Positions 34,392 through 44,008 of a stretch of 64,000 nt of DNA are shown piece by piece. The stretch's first letter is position 1, and each line of letters begins with the position of its first letter. The notes beneath the pieces were generated by a model, which worked only from the letters and a program-made list of their open reading frames with translations, had not been told where the DNA came from and ran no database searches. This DNA comes from Pseudomonadota bacterium (lineage in GTDB: Bacteria > Bdellovibrionota > UBA1018): positions 1 to 64,000 of the forward strand of contig JAIXQO010000001.1 in assembly GCA_027485695.1 (NCBI GenBank). Direction: 5' to 3'. Made by a program: the position numbers and the translations under genes.

Positions 34392-35336
34392 GTGAAAAAA
34401 CAAAAGATTCTCATCACTGGAAATTTTGATCTCAGCGACGCCTGGAGTCAGGTGAGCGACCGTTTTGAAATCATTCATCGCCGCGAATTCTCTCGCGTTG
34501 AAACGCTCTTCTCGGATCTCTCTGAATCCTGGGCATACATACTGGGTGGCCCTGAATACGCAGATGAATCACTACTCAAGCAGGCCCCGATTCTCCGGCA
34601 CCTGGTCGTCATGGGAACTGGTACGTCGAGCTTCGTAGACGAACGCGCAGCCTGTGCACAAGGTGTGCAGGTGCACAATACTCCCCACTTGAATGCGGAT
34701 GCGGTGGCAGAATTTGCTCTGGGTACAATGATCCTCTCACTCGCGCGCTACTGTGAGAGCGTCGATGGAGTGCATCGTGGGGATGCGTGGTTGCAAACGC
34801 CTCGGCTTTCGCTTCGAGACGCCCAAATCGGTATCATTGGAATGGGTGCCATTGGGACCTGCCTCACGAAAAAACTTAGATCGCTGGGTGCAGAAAATAT
34901 CTCGTACTACTCGCCCCATCGACGTCCTGAGCAGGAGCGAACACTCGGAATCGCCTACCGATCACTCCCCGAACTCCTGGCAACAAGTGATGTCGCGAGT
35001 CTTCACCTCCGATCAACGGAGGAGAATAGAGGACTCATCGGGCGTCAGGTCGAGGTGATCAACCCTAAACTCGCGCTCCTCAATTTTTCAAATCCAAGAC
35101 TCATCGATTCTCGGTGGCTGAGAAACGCACTCTTAAACGGTCAGATCCGTTTCTGTTCCGTCGATGGTTACTACCGTGAATGGGTCGAAAATCAGGGCAC
35201 GAGTATAGACGCGGAACAATTACTCGAACTCGGTCCAAATCTTTTCGTGGCTTCGTCTCACATCGCCGCTCAAGAGCAATCTTGCATTCGCGATATTCAG
35301 TTGCGCGCCTTGGGCATTCTGGAGAGCCAACGATGA
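34392..35336 (+). CDS. D-2-hydroxyacid dehydrogenase, NAD-binding
   Basis: The 314-residue protein (GTG start at 34392, one base after the upstream stop, with GGAGG ahead) has the Rossmann motif GIIGMGAIG (GxGxxG at 150-155), R236 in NPRLID and the C-terminal H290 in SSHIAAQ expected from the catalytic Arg-Glu-His trio. The active-site glutamate is not clearly in its usual place. The family interconverts 2-oxoacids and D-2-hydroxyacids, which may supply a hydroxy-acid building block here. The next gene overlaps by 4 bases. Confidence 0.9.
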   Translation: MKKQKILITGNFDLSDAWSQVSDRFEIIHRREFSRVETLFSDLSESWAYILGGPEYADESLLKQAPILRHLVVMGTGTSSFVDERAACAQGVQVHNTPHLNADAVAEFALGTMILSLARYCESVDGVHRGDAWLQTPRLSLRDAQIGIIGMGAIGTCLTKKLRSLGAENISYYSPHRRPEQERTLGIAYRSLPELLATSDVASLHLRSTEENRGLIGRQVEVINPKLALLNFSNPRLIDSRWLRNALLNGQIRFCSVDGYYREWVENQGTSIDAEQLLELGPNLFVASSHIAAQEQSCIRDIQLRALGILESQR

Positions 35337-36304
35337 TTTCAAATCTGATTCAACGAGCGGAACTTCTCCGAATTCACAGCATATCGAATAGTCAAGGCAC
35401 CATTCGTATTGCGACGATTCTCACCCTAACTGGCATCCTGATGATTGGAATTTTTTCCATATCTGGATACTGGCAAGTCGGTATCCTCCAGCTGATGCTC
35501 GGTTTTGTGATCGCAAGTTTCTTTAGCATCATTCACTACGCGGCTCATGCTTCGCTTTTTAAGTCAAAAATGGCGAACCGATGGGTCGGCAGATTCTTCG
35601 GCCTCATTTTGCTTTCGAACTTCTCGCTGTACCGAGTTTTTCACATGCAACATCATCGATATACGACCGTAGCCGGGGACTCCGAACCGGTGGGTGAAAT
35701 TCAGAGTGTCGCTCACTATTTATTCTGTGCGCTGAACTGGGACTATTGGTTCGCGTTTTTCCGCCTGTCAGTCTTGAGCGTGTTTGATTACTTCCCTGAG
35801 TTTATTCAGAAGAATCAGGACCAAGACGCCGTTCAGCTCAATTCGGTTCTCGTTTTAATAGCGATTTTTGTAGCGCTCATCCTAACCTTGCTTTTCCCCA
35901 TGACTCTGCTGACAGTCTATTGGATTCCGCTTCAACTAGCCTATACATTCAATTTTTGGCTCGTCATTGGAGAACACGGTGTGGGCGAATCGACGAGCGA
36001 CTCGTTCAGAAACACACGTAGTTTCTCGGGCACGACACCTTTGTTCCAGTTCGTGCATTTTAATAGTCATCTTCATGCTGAGCACCACCTCTATCCGAGC
36101 GTTCCACCCTGGAACCTAGACACCTTGGAAGACCGCCTAGGATTTCGATTCGATTATCATGATCAGAGCTACTGGCAGTTCAATCGCGATTTGATCCTCG
36201 ATCTGATTCGGAGAAATCGCTGGTACGGTCGACTCAATCCGCCTCCCTTAATCGAAGGTCGTTTCTCACACTTCTTCTATCCAGTCACCAGGAGGGCCGC
36301 ATGA
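35333..36304 (+). CDS. Membrane fatty-acid desaturase/hydroxylase family enzyme
   Basis: The 323-residue protein has membrane helices and the three histidine boxes of di-iron desaturases: H68-x3-H72 (HYAAH), H104-x2-HH (HMQHH) and a C-terminal HLHAEHH. The start at 35333 is chosen because the longer frame upstream has no ribosome-binding site and runs through the previous gene. It introduces double bonds or hydroxyls into acyl chains or related substrates. It overlaps both neighbours by 4 bases. Confidence 0.92.
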   Translation: MISNLIQRAELLRIHSISNSQGTIRIATILTLTGILMIGIFSISGYWQVGILQLMLGFVIASFFSIIHYAAHASLFKSKMANRWVGRFFGLILLSNFSLYRVFHMQHHRYTTVAGDSEPVGEIQSVAHYLFCALNWDYWFAFFRLSVLSVFDYFPEFIQKNQDQDAVQLNSVLVLIAIFVALILTLLFPMTLLTVYWIPLQLAYTFNFWLVIGEHGVGESTSDSFRNTRSFSGTTPLFQFVHFNSHLHAEHHLYPSVPPWNLDTLEDRLGFRFDYHDQSYWQFNRDLILDLIRRNRWYGRLNPPPLIEGRFSHFFYPVTRRAA

Positions 36305-37689
36305 ACGTTCATTACGCCGAAGACTTGAAACGCTACAGCTACGAACTGCCAGAGATTGAAAAACACACTCTGACTTGGGCATTTCGCAAGCCCGAACAAC
36401 GTAGTCATCAGGTTCGCATTCAAGCACTCATGAACTTGTTGATGCCATCGATTCACGATCGCTACGAATGGAACGAAGAGAAGCTCGATGCCTGGAAACT
36501 ACGCCAACTCCAGACGCTCGTAGATTGGGCGTTTGAAACGTGCCCGTTCTATCAAGATCTCTACCGTCGGGCGGGCTATGAGACTGGAGCGATTCGGTCA
36601 TACTCTGATTTCGCGAATCTCCCAACGACTACACGAGACGACCTAGTTCGCGGTTTTCCAAATCAAGTCGTGTCCCGGGAATTCGACAAGGACAACTGCC
36701 GCTGGTTTTTTTCTAGTGGATCCTCAGGAACGCCGGTTCAACTGGTCACACCTCAAGAGCGAACCGAGTGGGATACACTCCATCGGCTGCGAATGTTTGA
36801 ACGTATGGCCGGAAAACGTTTTCCCAGAGATCGCTGGATCTATAACGTAAACCACGCTCATTGGTGGCACACCTCTTTTAACGGAGAGTTGCCGGTTTTC
36901 TCGATCTCACAACAGTGCTCCGTCGAGTCAGTGGTCGAACACCTCAAAAAATTGCGGCCAGTCTTCATCTCCACGATTACCGGGTTCGCACAAAAATTAG
37001 CCGACCAAGGGGTCAACCTTTCAGAGTTTGGTGTGACGGGGCTGTCGACCAACTCTGAAACATCGACTCCTGCCTGGAGGAAGAAAATTTCAGGTATTCT
37101 TGGAGTCCCGGTCTGTGACGAATATAGCAGCGAGGAAGCCGGACTCATGGCTCATGAATGTGAACACGGAACGTACCACCTCATGGAAGACGACACTCAC
37201 CTTGAAACTGTTCGTGAGGATACAAGCGGACTCGGTGAGATCGTTGCGACCGATCTCTGGAATTTCGCTATGCCAGTCATACGGTACGAACAAGGCGACC
37301 TTGGGCGCATCTCGACCGAACGCCGTCGTTGCGGTTGCGGAAGCATATTTCGCGAACTCAAGGGCGTCGAGGGACGGCGGGACGAGGCATTCATCCGAGA
37401 AGATGGTTCTCGAATCGCTCCCGGTGAGATGCTCGAGATCTCGGAGTCGCTCCTCAGTATGTCCGGTATGCACGAGTATCGAGTCATACAGAAATCTACT
37501 CGGGAAATAGAAGTGATCTTCACATTGGTCGAGGATTCCGTTGTGGGTCCCCTACTCGACCAGTTCTGTCATCGTATGAGCGAGCGGTTCGGCTATCCCA
37601 TCACCGTTCGATACGAGCAAATGAAGACGCTCCCTCTACTCAAACGTCATAAACGCAAAGTATTCATCCAAGCCATTTCTAACATCTAA
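36301..37689 (+). CDS. PaaK/CapK-like adenylate-forming ligase
   Basis: The 462-residue protein shows the AMP-binding loop SSGSSGTPVQ, the DEYSSEEAGLMAHEC segment and YEQGDLGRI, which place it with phenylacetate-CoA-ligase-like enzymes. It would activate an acid as acyl-adenylate, passing it to CoA or to an amine. In this operon it may activate an acyl or aryl precursor or the hydroxy acid. Several cysteines (RRCGCGSIF) suggest a metal site near its C-terminal third. It overlaps the desaturase gene by 4 bases. Confidence 0.88.
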   Translation: MNVHYAEDLKRYSYELPEIEKHTLTWAFRKPEQRSHQVRIQALMNLLMPSIHDRYEWNEEKLDAWKLRQLQTLVDWAFETCPFYQDLYRRAGYETGAIRSYSDFANLPTTTRDDLVRGFPNQVVSREFDKDNCRWFFSSGSSGTPVQLVTPQERTEWDTLHRLRMFERMAGKRFPRDRWIYNVNHAHWWHTSFNGELPVFSISQQCSVESVVEHLKKLRPVFISTITGFAQKLADQGVNLSEFGVTGLSTNSETSTPAWRKKISGILGVPVCDEYSSEEAGLMAHECEHGTYHLMEDDTHLETVREDTSGLGEIVATDLWNFAMPVIRYEQGDLGRISTERRRCGCGSIFRELKGVEGRRDEAFIREDGSRIAPGEMLEISESLLSMSGMHEYRVIQKSTREIEVIFTLVEDSVVGPLLDQFCHRMSERFGYPITVRYEQMKTLPLLKRHKRKVFIQAISNI

Positions 37690-37706
37690 AATACAGGAGT
37701 ATCCTC

Positions 37707-38990
37707 ATGAAAGTCCTCGTCGTCTCTAGCTATTCAGAAATCAAATCGATGATCGCCGACTACGTTCAGCAAAGTCAGATTCCTTCGAACATCGAATTCA
37801 CCTACTTCATCGAGTACTGGAGAGTGGATTTGCCCGAAAACCTGGCTCCAGGTGAAATCACCTGTCGCGACTTTGGTGATGCAGAAGAACTTGCACGCGC
37901 GATGAACGCGCTCAAAGGCAAAACATTTGATGCCGTGATCACTGACGACGAATACTCGATCTACATCGCTGCTCGCATCCGAGAAAGCCTCGGGCTACCG
38001 GGTGTGCATGGTGCTCATGCGATTCGTCTCCGAGACAAGCTTCAGATGAAAAGAGCCCTCGATTCGACGCAGGTTCGAACACCCCGAGTGCTGTCGATCG
38101 AACACCTCAAGCGAGGCGACTACCCGTTGCCATTGATCGCGAAACCCCGCGCGTTTGGCGGATCTAACGGTGTACGTATCTTAAAAACACATGAAGACGT
38201 CCAAGAATTCATAGAAAAATGGGGATCGCACATGCGCCCCGTCGATTCACCTTATCGAGAACTGGACGCAGATGACCTCCAGGTGGAGGAGTTCATCACC
38301 GGCAAAGTGATGCACCTGGATGGCATCAGTGAATCTCGCAAATGCAGTTTTCTCTCGATCGGCGAATACGTGGGCAACTGCGTGGATTTTGAAAAGAACG
38401 GTCAACCTCTGGGATCATTCATGCCACCGAGCGAAGAAGCCCGTCGATTTTGGATGCCGTTCGTACACGGAGTGCTCGAAGGACTGGAGTTTCCAGACGG
38501 GGCGTTTCACTTGGAGGTATTCCAAACCCATGAAGGAGAGCAGATATTCATGGAGATTGCCGCTCGACCCGGCGGCGCACTCATTATTCCCGCAATACGC
38601 GAAGCTTATGGTGTCGATCTCCGGATAGCTCATTTACGTCTACAGCTCGGATTGGGATTCACTCCTCCCGCTCGACAACTAGGGTCTGCAGGCTGGATCA
38701 TTTTTCCAAAGCGGTTTCACTCAAAGGATTCAGAAAAAGTCGTCGCGGCTAAACTTGAGAACGAACAAGCTTTGAGTTCGCTAGTAGAAAAGAAAATCCC
38801 CACTGTCGGAACCGATGCACGCGGCTCGTTTTCATATATGCACAACAATGGGCAATTTCTGTTTTTTAGCCAAGATTGGGCCCGTATCGGCACAGACATT
38901 GGCTTGACCCGAAAAAATTATCACCTGGAAGTACGGGCGTTAGACCGTCCAATTTCGGATAAAACTCTCGATTTCCTCGAAACGTCCTGA
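37707..38990 (+). CDS. Second ATP-grasp ligase of the operon
   Basis: The 427-residue protein is a larger ATP-grasp enzyme of the carbamoyl-phosphate-synthase-like type, with lid region PLIAKPRAFGGSNGVRIL and metal site EVFQTHEGEQIFMEIAARPGG. Members ligate amino acids (for example carnosine-synthase-like enzymes). It is the last gene of the operon, with AGGAG 7 bases before the ATG and a 17-base gap to the PaaK-like gene. Its final 51 bases overlap the convergent gene on the other strand. Confidence 0.9.
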   Translation: MKVLVVSSYSEIKSMIADYVQQSQIPSNIEFTYFIEYWRVDLPENLAPGEITCRDFGDAEELARAMNALKGKTFDAVITDDEYSIYIAARIRESLGLPGVHGAHAIRLRDKLQMKRALDSTQVRTPRVLSIEHLKRGDYPLPLIAKPRAFGGSNGVRILKTHEDVQEFIEKWGSHMRPVDSPYRELDADDLQVEEFITGKVMHLDGISESRKCSFLSIGEYVGNCVDFEKNGQPLGSFMPPSEEARRFWMPFVHGVLEGLEFPDGAFHLEVFQTHEGEQIFMEIAARPGGALIIPAIREAYGVDLRIAHLRLQLGLGFTPPARQLGSAGWIIFPKRFHSKDSEKVVAAKLENEQALSSLVEKKIPTVGTDARGSFSYMHNNGQFLFFSQDWARIGTDIGLTRKNYHLEVRALDRPISDKTLDFLETS

Positions 38991-39446
38991 ATGAGCGACG
39001 GTGAGCATTTCAAATCGATCTAGGCGAGGATGTGCGAGTACCTTTTTGATCTGGGTCTCTCCATATCTTCGCACCCATCTCGATGGGTGTTCGCCGCTTG
39101 CTCTTAAGTAGCGTGCTTGGATCTCTTTCTTTATCACGAAAGGATCACTCTCCTCTTCAGCGTGGAGAATTCGGTCCCAAGGAAACGAACGCTCCGATTC
39201 CTGCCAAGCCTCCAAGGCGGAATCCGTCATCAAAAGCGGCCGTCTGGGAAATCGAAGAACCAATTGAATCCCTTGTTTTCGAAGTTTCGACAGATGTCGC
39301 CACTCTTTTGTCCCGAGATCAATTGCGGCAGCCAATGAGATCTCGAGACCATCCGGAATCAGACTCAACCGTGGCATGAGTTCCAAAAATCGATCGAGAT
39401 CACTCGATTTAAGGATCGCAAGCAGGGTGTTCCTTTGCCGTTTCAT
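38940..39446 (-). CDS. Hypothetical protein, about 168 aa
   Basis: The frame ending at 38940 overlaps the ATP-grasp gene by 51 bases at its 3' end. A longer version would start at a TTG (39482); the ATG at 39446 is preferred but neither has a clear ribosome-binding site. The protein is basic, with alternating helices and strands (GLEISLAAAIDLG, GIQLVLRFPRRPLL). I cannot assign a family. Confidence 0.55.
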   Translation of the reverse strand: MKRQRNTLLAILKSSDLDRFLELMPRLSLIPDGLEISLAAAIDLGTKEWRHLSKLRKQGIQLVLRFPRRPLLMTDSALEAWQESERSFPWDRILHAEEESDPFVIKKEIQARYLRASGEHPSRWVRRYGETQIKKVLAHPRLDRFEMLTVAHSGRFEEIESFIRNWTV

Positions 39447-39531
39447 CAGGCTATTTTGTGCTCTTTGCCCAAGAATCCACAAGGGACAAACAGGAGAATC
39501 CGAACCGAAATCAGAGACTATCGCTCTGTGC

Positions 39532-41850
39532 TTATAGACGTGATCCGAAAATAAATTTTGGTCTGAATCGTAGGATCAGTGCGACGAATACAGTCAAAGC
39601 TGAAACCGCACTGACGATCATTGCAAGTGCAATCAGGAACCCCATCCAAATGTGCACCATGAACCCCCAAGACGACATCAGTAGCCCGAATCCACCGGCA
39701 ACCGCCGAGCTCACGAATAGTGTCGCTTTGCCAGCTGAACGATAGGCTCGAAGGATGGCATCAGATTCCGCGACTCCCGGTTTTTTCAGCTCCTCGCGGA
39801 TCCGGTAGCTCAGGTAAATTCCGTAGTCCGCACCGATACCAACCGCCATTGCTGAAACGAGCGCCGTTGCGATTTGCAGCGGGATACCCAGCCAGCCCAT
39901 CAATCCGAAATTGGCAAGTAACGCCGCAAATAAAGGGATCAGTATGAGTACACCTGCCGTGATTGAGCGAAAGACCAGAGAAGAGACGATGAAAACGGCG
40001 CCCATAATCTGGACGATATTCAGTACTTTTTCTCGAATCATGACCTCATTCAAGGCCACACCTCCGGTGGTACCGCCACCTACTTTGATATCGATGTCCG
40101 ACGGAAACACCTCTCGAGCGGTGGTCCGAATTTTACCCGCTAAATCATCGACGAACTGAGTATTGTCTCGTTTCAAGAATATCTGCAGAAGTGCCTGGGA
40201 CCCGTCAGCGCTCAGACCGGGAATCTGTTCACTTCGAGCACCCAATGCTTGAATATAGGTATTGAGTTCATTCGAATCGTTCGGCAATCGGTAGTCTCCG
40301 GAATGACCTCCATGGCTGATCCAATGAATACTGCGCGCCAGATCAGCGGGTGAAACGGATTTACCCACGTCCGCGTCTTGAGCGACCATGGTTTGAATAC
40401 GATCGAGTCCCTGGATAACCTCTGAACTGAGAACCGGCCCAGATCCGATTTTAGTTAAAAGAAGGTAAAGCGTGTTTGTTCCGGCCATCTCCTGATTGAG
40501 ACGATCGTCGTCCATACGCTCGGCAATTTTTCCGTAGAAATAGCTCTTCTGAGAGTTATCAATCTTAAGGCGAAACGCACCTATTCCGAAAAATACGATC
40601 AGAATGGCGACTACGATTGAAAGCCCTGCTCGGCGTCGAGTTGCGATTCCATAGAACCCATCCACGATGCGATCCCAAATCGTTCGGGCACTCTCTCGCT
40701 CAAACTCACGTTTTCCCGGTGGAGGTAACATTGCCCGGAGTGCTGGAATAAAACTGAGCTCAAGCACTAAGGTACTCAAGACTCCGACTCCAGTAAAAAC
40801 ACCGAAGACTCGAATGGATTTGATCTCGAAAACGACGAGCGAGAAAAATCCGATCGCCGCAACGATGCCCGCAACCACCATCACGGGACCCACCGAGGCA
40901 AGTGAATTCACCACGGCATTTCGGTTCATCTCCCGCAAATCGCTGGAATCGGAGCGCTCCCGTAGTTTGGCGAACTCCTCATAGTAGCGTTTTAAGATCT
41001 GTACGGCGTGCCCTGCCGCGACTGCGAGAATGAGGATGGGGGTCGAGGCATTGAAGACGTCCACGGGTTGTCCTGAAACTCCTAAAACCCCGAGCGACCA
41101 GATGACCGCTAACAATGCCGTAACCAGCGGCAATATCAGCGCCTGAATCGTTCGAAATGCTTCGTAATGAATCAATCCAATGACCAATACTGCTAGCGGG
41201 AATAGGAACGCCATCCGCTGGGAGTATCGCTCCAGGAGCGACAAGAACGTCGGGACACCTCCCACCCAAATTTCCGTGTTACTGTCTTTTTCCGAGTCAA
41301 CGGCCGCGTGAAGCTCTGCCTGCACTTTTCCGAAGCCTTCCGGAATTTTTTTGAATTCGGCTACGATCTGAGCGGTTCTACGATCGCTTGAGATCAGCAA
41401 ACCTTCGTAAACCGGAGCGGATTTCAAATTGGTCTCAATCGTCTCCCGAGTTGTGGACGCTCCATCAACGATGGGTCGAGAAACGGGTCCAGCTGGACTC
41501 ATGACCAGAGTCTTCACTTCAGGAGAGGTCAAACTGACGATCGACTTTTCGACGACACCGGGTACCTTTTTCAAACGCTCGGTGATTCTTCGAATTTTAG
41601 CGATATTTGCCTCATCCAAAACGCTGCCTTGGAGAATATGGACACCGATCACTGTGGTCAGCTTGTTACCGAAGACTCGTTCAACCTCATTGTTCGCCAC
41701 AATGTACGGGTGAGTTTGAGGGAGCGCTTCGTCAGGGTCGATCACCACCTGGAGCGATCGAAGGGGCAACATCAACAACAGAGTGAGGACAAACGTGAGA
41801 GTGAGAACCACTTTGCGGTGGCGAACCACCCATTCAATCCATGAACGCAT
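39532..41850 (-). CDS. MMPL/RND-superfamily exporter
   Basis: The 772-residue inner-membrane protein has two halves of about six membrane helices, each with a large periplasmic loop (WVVRHRKVVLTLTFVL at the start; MAVGIGADYGIYLSYRIREE in the second half carries the acidic proton-relay residues typical of MMPL proteins). Related pumps export lipids such as hopanoids and mycobacterial lipids. It sits 5 bases after the methyltransferase-YceI gene, so it is the likely exporter of the phenolic lipid made by this operon. Confidence 0.92.
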   Translation of the reverse strand: MRSWIEWVVRHRKVVLTLTFVLTLLLMLPLRSLQVVIDPDEALPQTHPYIVANNEVERVFGNKLTTVIGVHILQGSVLDEANIAKIRRITERLKKVPGVVEKSIVSLTSPEVKTLVMSPAGPVSRPIVDGASTTRETIETNLKSAPVYEGLLISSDRRTAQIVAEFKKIPEGFGKVQAELHAAVDSEKDSNTEIWVGGVPTFLSLLERYSQRMAFLFPLAVLVIGLIHYEAFRTIQALILPLVTALLAVIWSLGVLGVSGQPVDVFNASTPILILAVAAGHAVQILKRYYEEFAKLRERSDSSDLREMNRNAVVNSLASVGPVMVVAGIVAAIGFFSLVVFEIKSIRVFGVFTGVGVLSTLVLELSFIPALRAMLPPPGKREFERESARTIWDRIVDGFYGIATRRRAGLSIVVAILIVFFGIGAFRLKIDNSQKSYFYGKIAERMDDDRLNQEMAGTNTLYLLLTKIGSGPVLSSEVIQGLDRIQTMVAQDADVGKSVSPADLARSIHWISHGGHSGDYRLPNDSNELNTYIQALGARSEQIPGLSADGSQALLQIFLKRDNTQFVDDLAGKIRTTAREVFPSDIDIKVGGGTTGGVALNEVMIREKVLNIVQIMGAVFIVSSLVFRSITAGVLILIPLFAALLANFGLMGWLGIPLQIATALVSAMAVGIGADYGIYLSYRIREELKKPGVAESDAILRAYRSAGKATLFVSSAVAGGFGLLMSSWGFMVHIWMGFLIALAMIVSAVSALTVFVALILRFRPKFIFGSRL

Positions 41851-41855
41851 CTTTT

Positions 41856-42956
41856 TTACTCCTGAGGGAGTTCGACTTGGAACTCAATCTTAAACTCATC
41901 TTTGACGGACGCGACCAAGATACTCGGGTCCGGGATACCAGCATCAGACAGTTTGAATGAACTCACTCCGTGAATCCTTCTTCCATCAATGGAATCCACT
42001 ATAACCAATATAGGAATAGTTTTTCCACGTACCGTCATGGCAGCTGGAATCTCCTGCGGACCTGCAGTTCTGTTGAGGGCTTTTTCGAGTTGAACGTCGA
42101 TCGATGGGAACTCCGAAACAGAAAGGCATTTCACTTTCATTTTTTCATTTCTAGATTCATTGTCCGTATCCAAAGAGTCTACCTCAATGGATAGTTTGAC
42201 GGATTCGAGAGTTGTGCCTTTCTGTTCGTACGAAAGACGCAGTTTTTTTGCGTAACCAGAGAATGAGGTCCCGATGATGCCCAGCTTCGATGACCGTCCG
42301 ATAAACTTGAAATAGGTCGGGTTCTTCTCGGCGACATCGTAGCTAGGTGACTGAATAGAGACGTCTTGAGCATTCGCCACGCCAAACGCCAGGAAGAACA
42401 AGAAGATGAACGGGACCAAACGTTTCTTTTTCATATATTTCTCCGAGATATCCGGGAGTCCACAAATGGCTCGCTCCTCAATACGAATGCGGTTAGATAA
42501 GAAGATTGCATTCAGCACACTAAACACCGCAGCAGTGTAGAAGGCGCTCCCTAAAGCCGGCACCAAAGCAATCTCAAGGATCACGACTAAATAATTCGGG
42601 TGGCGAATCCAAGAGTAGACGCCACCGGTGACTAGTTTCTGGTCGTGAAACACGACCGGCATGGCAACCCACGACTCTCCTAATTCAGCGATCGTTCGAT
42701 ATCGAACGTATTGGCAAATACCCAACAAAAACATACCAGCCGCAAATAACCCAGGACCTGGCAAGTGACCTCGCTGGCTGTATTCAATTGCCGTCGAACC
42801 GAACCACGCGACATGAATGACGATCATTGCCAGTCGCTCGTAGATCGGGAGTGGTGAGGCCAATCGATTTTGGATTCTCTCCAAATTTGAACGTGAGATC
42901 GACATTTCATGAACTCTCTGCAGCGCTAGAATCATGAGAAGCAGGTAGAATATCAT
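41856..42956 (-). CDS. Isoprenylcysteine-methyltransferase-like enzyme fused to a YceI domain
   Basis: Residues 1-175 are an integral-membrane methyltransferase of the ICMT/YpbQ type (RYRTIAELGESWVAMPV, GVYSWIRHPNYL, EERAI). Residues 198-366 form a YceI-like lipocalin-type domain (VKLSIEVDSLDTDNESRNE, PAAMTVRGKTIPI, DEFKIEFQVEL), which binds lipid chains. Between them, residues 175-196 read as a complete signal peptide (MKKKRLVPFIFLFFLAFGV...). GGAG lies 6 bases before that internal ATG (42434), so a separate YceI protein may also be made. The start overlaps the PKS gene by 4 bases. Confidence 0.85.
   Translation of the reverse strand: MIFYLLLMILALQRVHEMSISRSNLERIQNRLASPLPIYERLAMIVIHVAWFGSTAIEYSQRGHLPGPGLFAAGMFLLGICQYVRYRTIAELGESWVAMPVVFHDQKLVTGGVYSWIRHPNYLVVILEIALVPALGSAFYTAAVFSVLNAIFLSNRIRIEERAICGLPDISEKYMKKKRLVPFIFLFFLAFGVANAQDVSIQSPSYDVAEKNPTYFKFIGRSSKLGIIGTSFSGYAKKLRLSYEQKGTTLESVKLSIEVDSLDTDNESRNEKMKVKCLSVSEFPSIDVQLEKALNRTAGPQEIPAAMTVRGKTIPILVIVDSIDGRRIHGVSSFKLSDAGIPDPSILVASVKDEFKIEFQVELPQE
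42441..42444 (-). promoter_or_regulatory. Internal ribosome-binding site before the YceI part
   Basis: GGAG sits 6 bases upstream of the in-frame ATG at 42434, which begins a signal peptide and a 192-residue YceI-like protein, the normal size of that family. This suggests a gene within a gene. Confidence 0.5.
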
Positions 42957-44008
42957 ACTGCAACCTCCCAGAGCGAAACCTCAGAGTTGAACGCCGGACC
43001 CATTGCGAGAGCTAGTGTGGGACCTGGTTTGAGGGTTTTCTGTTCGATACTTCGTTGGAGCACGTTCAGTACCGATACGGAGGAAAGGTTCCCATGGTCG
43101 CGCAAACTATCCCAACTGTGCTTAAACGCTTCATTCGGTTGTTGCAGCGATTCCGAGAGCGCCTGGAGAACTTTTGGTCCTCCAGGGTGAGAAACGATGT
43201 TTTTGATTTCAGCCAGCTCCAGTGACTGTTGATGCAAGAACGTCGCAACATCATCTCCCACATACTTTTTGACTATATCCGGTACGCTTCCACTGAGGAC
43301 AATCTTGAATCCGCTATCTACCATGTCCCATCCCATGACTCGCTCGCTGTCCGGATAGAAAGACGATGCTCCTGCCTGAATCTGAATTCCCGCACCGCGG
43401 GCAAGTGGGTGATCTTCGCCAGCCAAAAGTACCGCGGCCGCTCCATCACCGAATAGGCTAGTGGCTACGAAATTTGCCATGGATGAATCATTTAATTGAA
43501 ACGTGAGCGAGCAAGCCTCAGAAGCGAGCACGAGCGCTAGCCTATCCGGATATGCTTCCAAGAAATCATTCGCACGATTCAATGAAGCGACACCACCCAT
43601 GCAACCCAGTCCAAACAGCGGGATGCGAACCAAGTCCCTCCCTAACGGGAGTCGATTCATCAGGCGTGCATCCAAAGAGGGTACGGCGATTCCCGTGATC
43701 GTCGTGGAGATGATTCCGCGAACATCCTTCCAATCAAACCCGGTCTTGGACTGGAGGCCACGGATCGCTTTCTCCAAGAGTTCCATCATTGCCTCGAGGT
43801 AGATCGCATTGCGCTCCCCAAATCCGCCGAGTTTTGGATATCTATCTAATGGTTGTACGAAACTCCGATGCTCCACCGAAGAAGTACCGACCAGGCGATC
43901 AAACACGGCGGCATGTTCTGGCCACTGTGCCTGGATCACATCCATGATTTCTCTTTGGGAATACCGATTCCGAGGGAAAACGCTCTCAACTCCGACGATT
44001 CTTGCCAT
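42953..44008 (-). CDS. Type III polyketide synthase
   Basis: The 351-residue enzyme has the catalytic triad of chalcone/alkylresorcinol-type synthases: C136 in FGLGCMGG, H274 in SHPGGPKVL and N307 in DHGNLSSVSVL. These enzymes extend an acyl-CoA with malonyl-CoA and cyclise the chain to resorcinols, pyrones or quinone precursors. The start overlaps the flavoprotein gene by 23 bases and the end overlaps the methyltransferase by 4, so the genes are coupled. In the srs operon of Streptomyces griseus the same trio makes methylated phenolic lipids. Confidence 0.95.
   Translation of the reverse strand: MARIVGVESVFPRNRYSQREIMDVIQAQWPEHAAVFDRLVGTSSVEHRSFVQPLDRYPKLGGFGERNAIYLEAMMELLEKAIRGLQSKTGFDWKDVRGIISTTITGIAVPSLDARLMNRLPLGRDLVRIPLFGLGCMGGVASLNRANDFLEAYPDRLALVLASEACSLTFQLNDSSMANFVATSLFGDGAAAVLLAGEDHPLARGAGIQIQAGASSFYPDSERVMGWDMVDSGFKIVLSGSVPDIVKKYVGDDVATFLHQQSLELAEIKNIVSHPGGPKVLQALSESLQQPNEAFKHSWDSLRDHGNLSSVSVLNVLQRSIEQKTLKPGPTLALAMGPAFNSEVSLWEVAV

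Noticed and set aside
28910..38990. Treating the cyclase-family gene as first gene of the ligase operon
   Set aside because: A 123-base gap separates it from the aminotransferase, whereas genes inside the operon overlap or nearly touch. Membership stays open.
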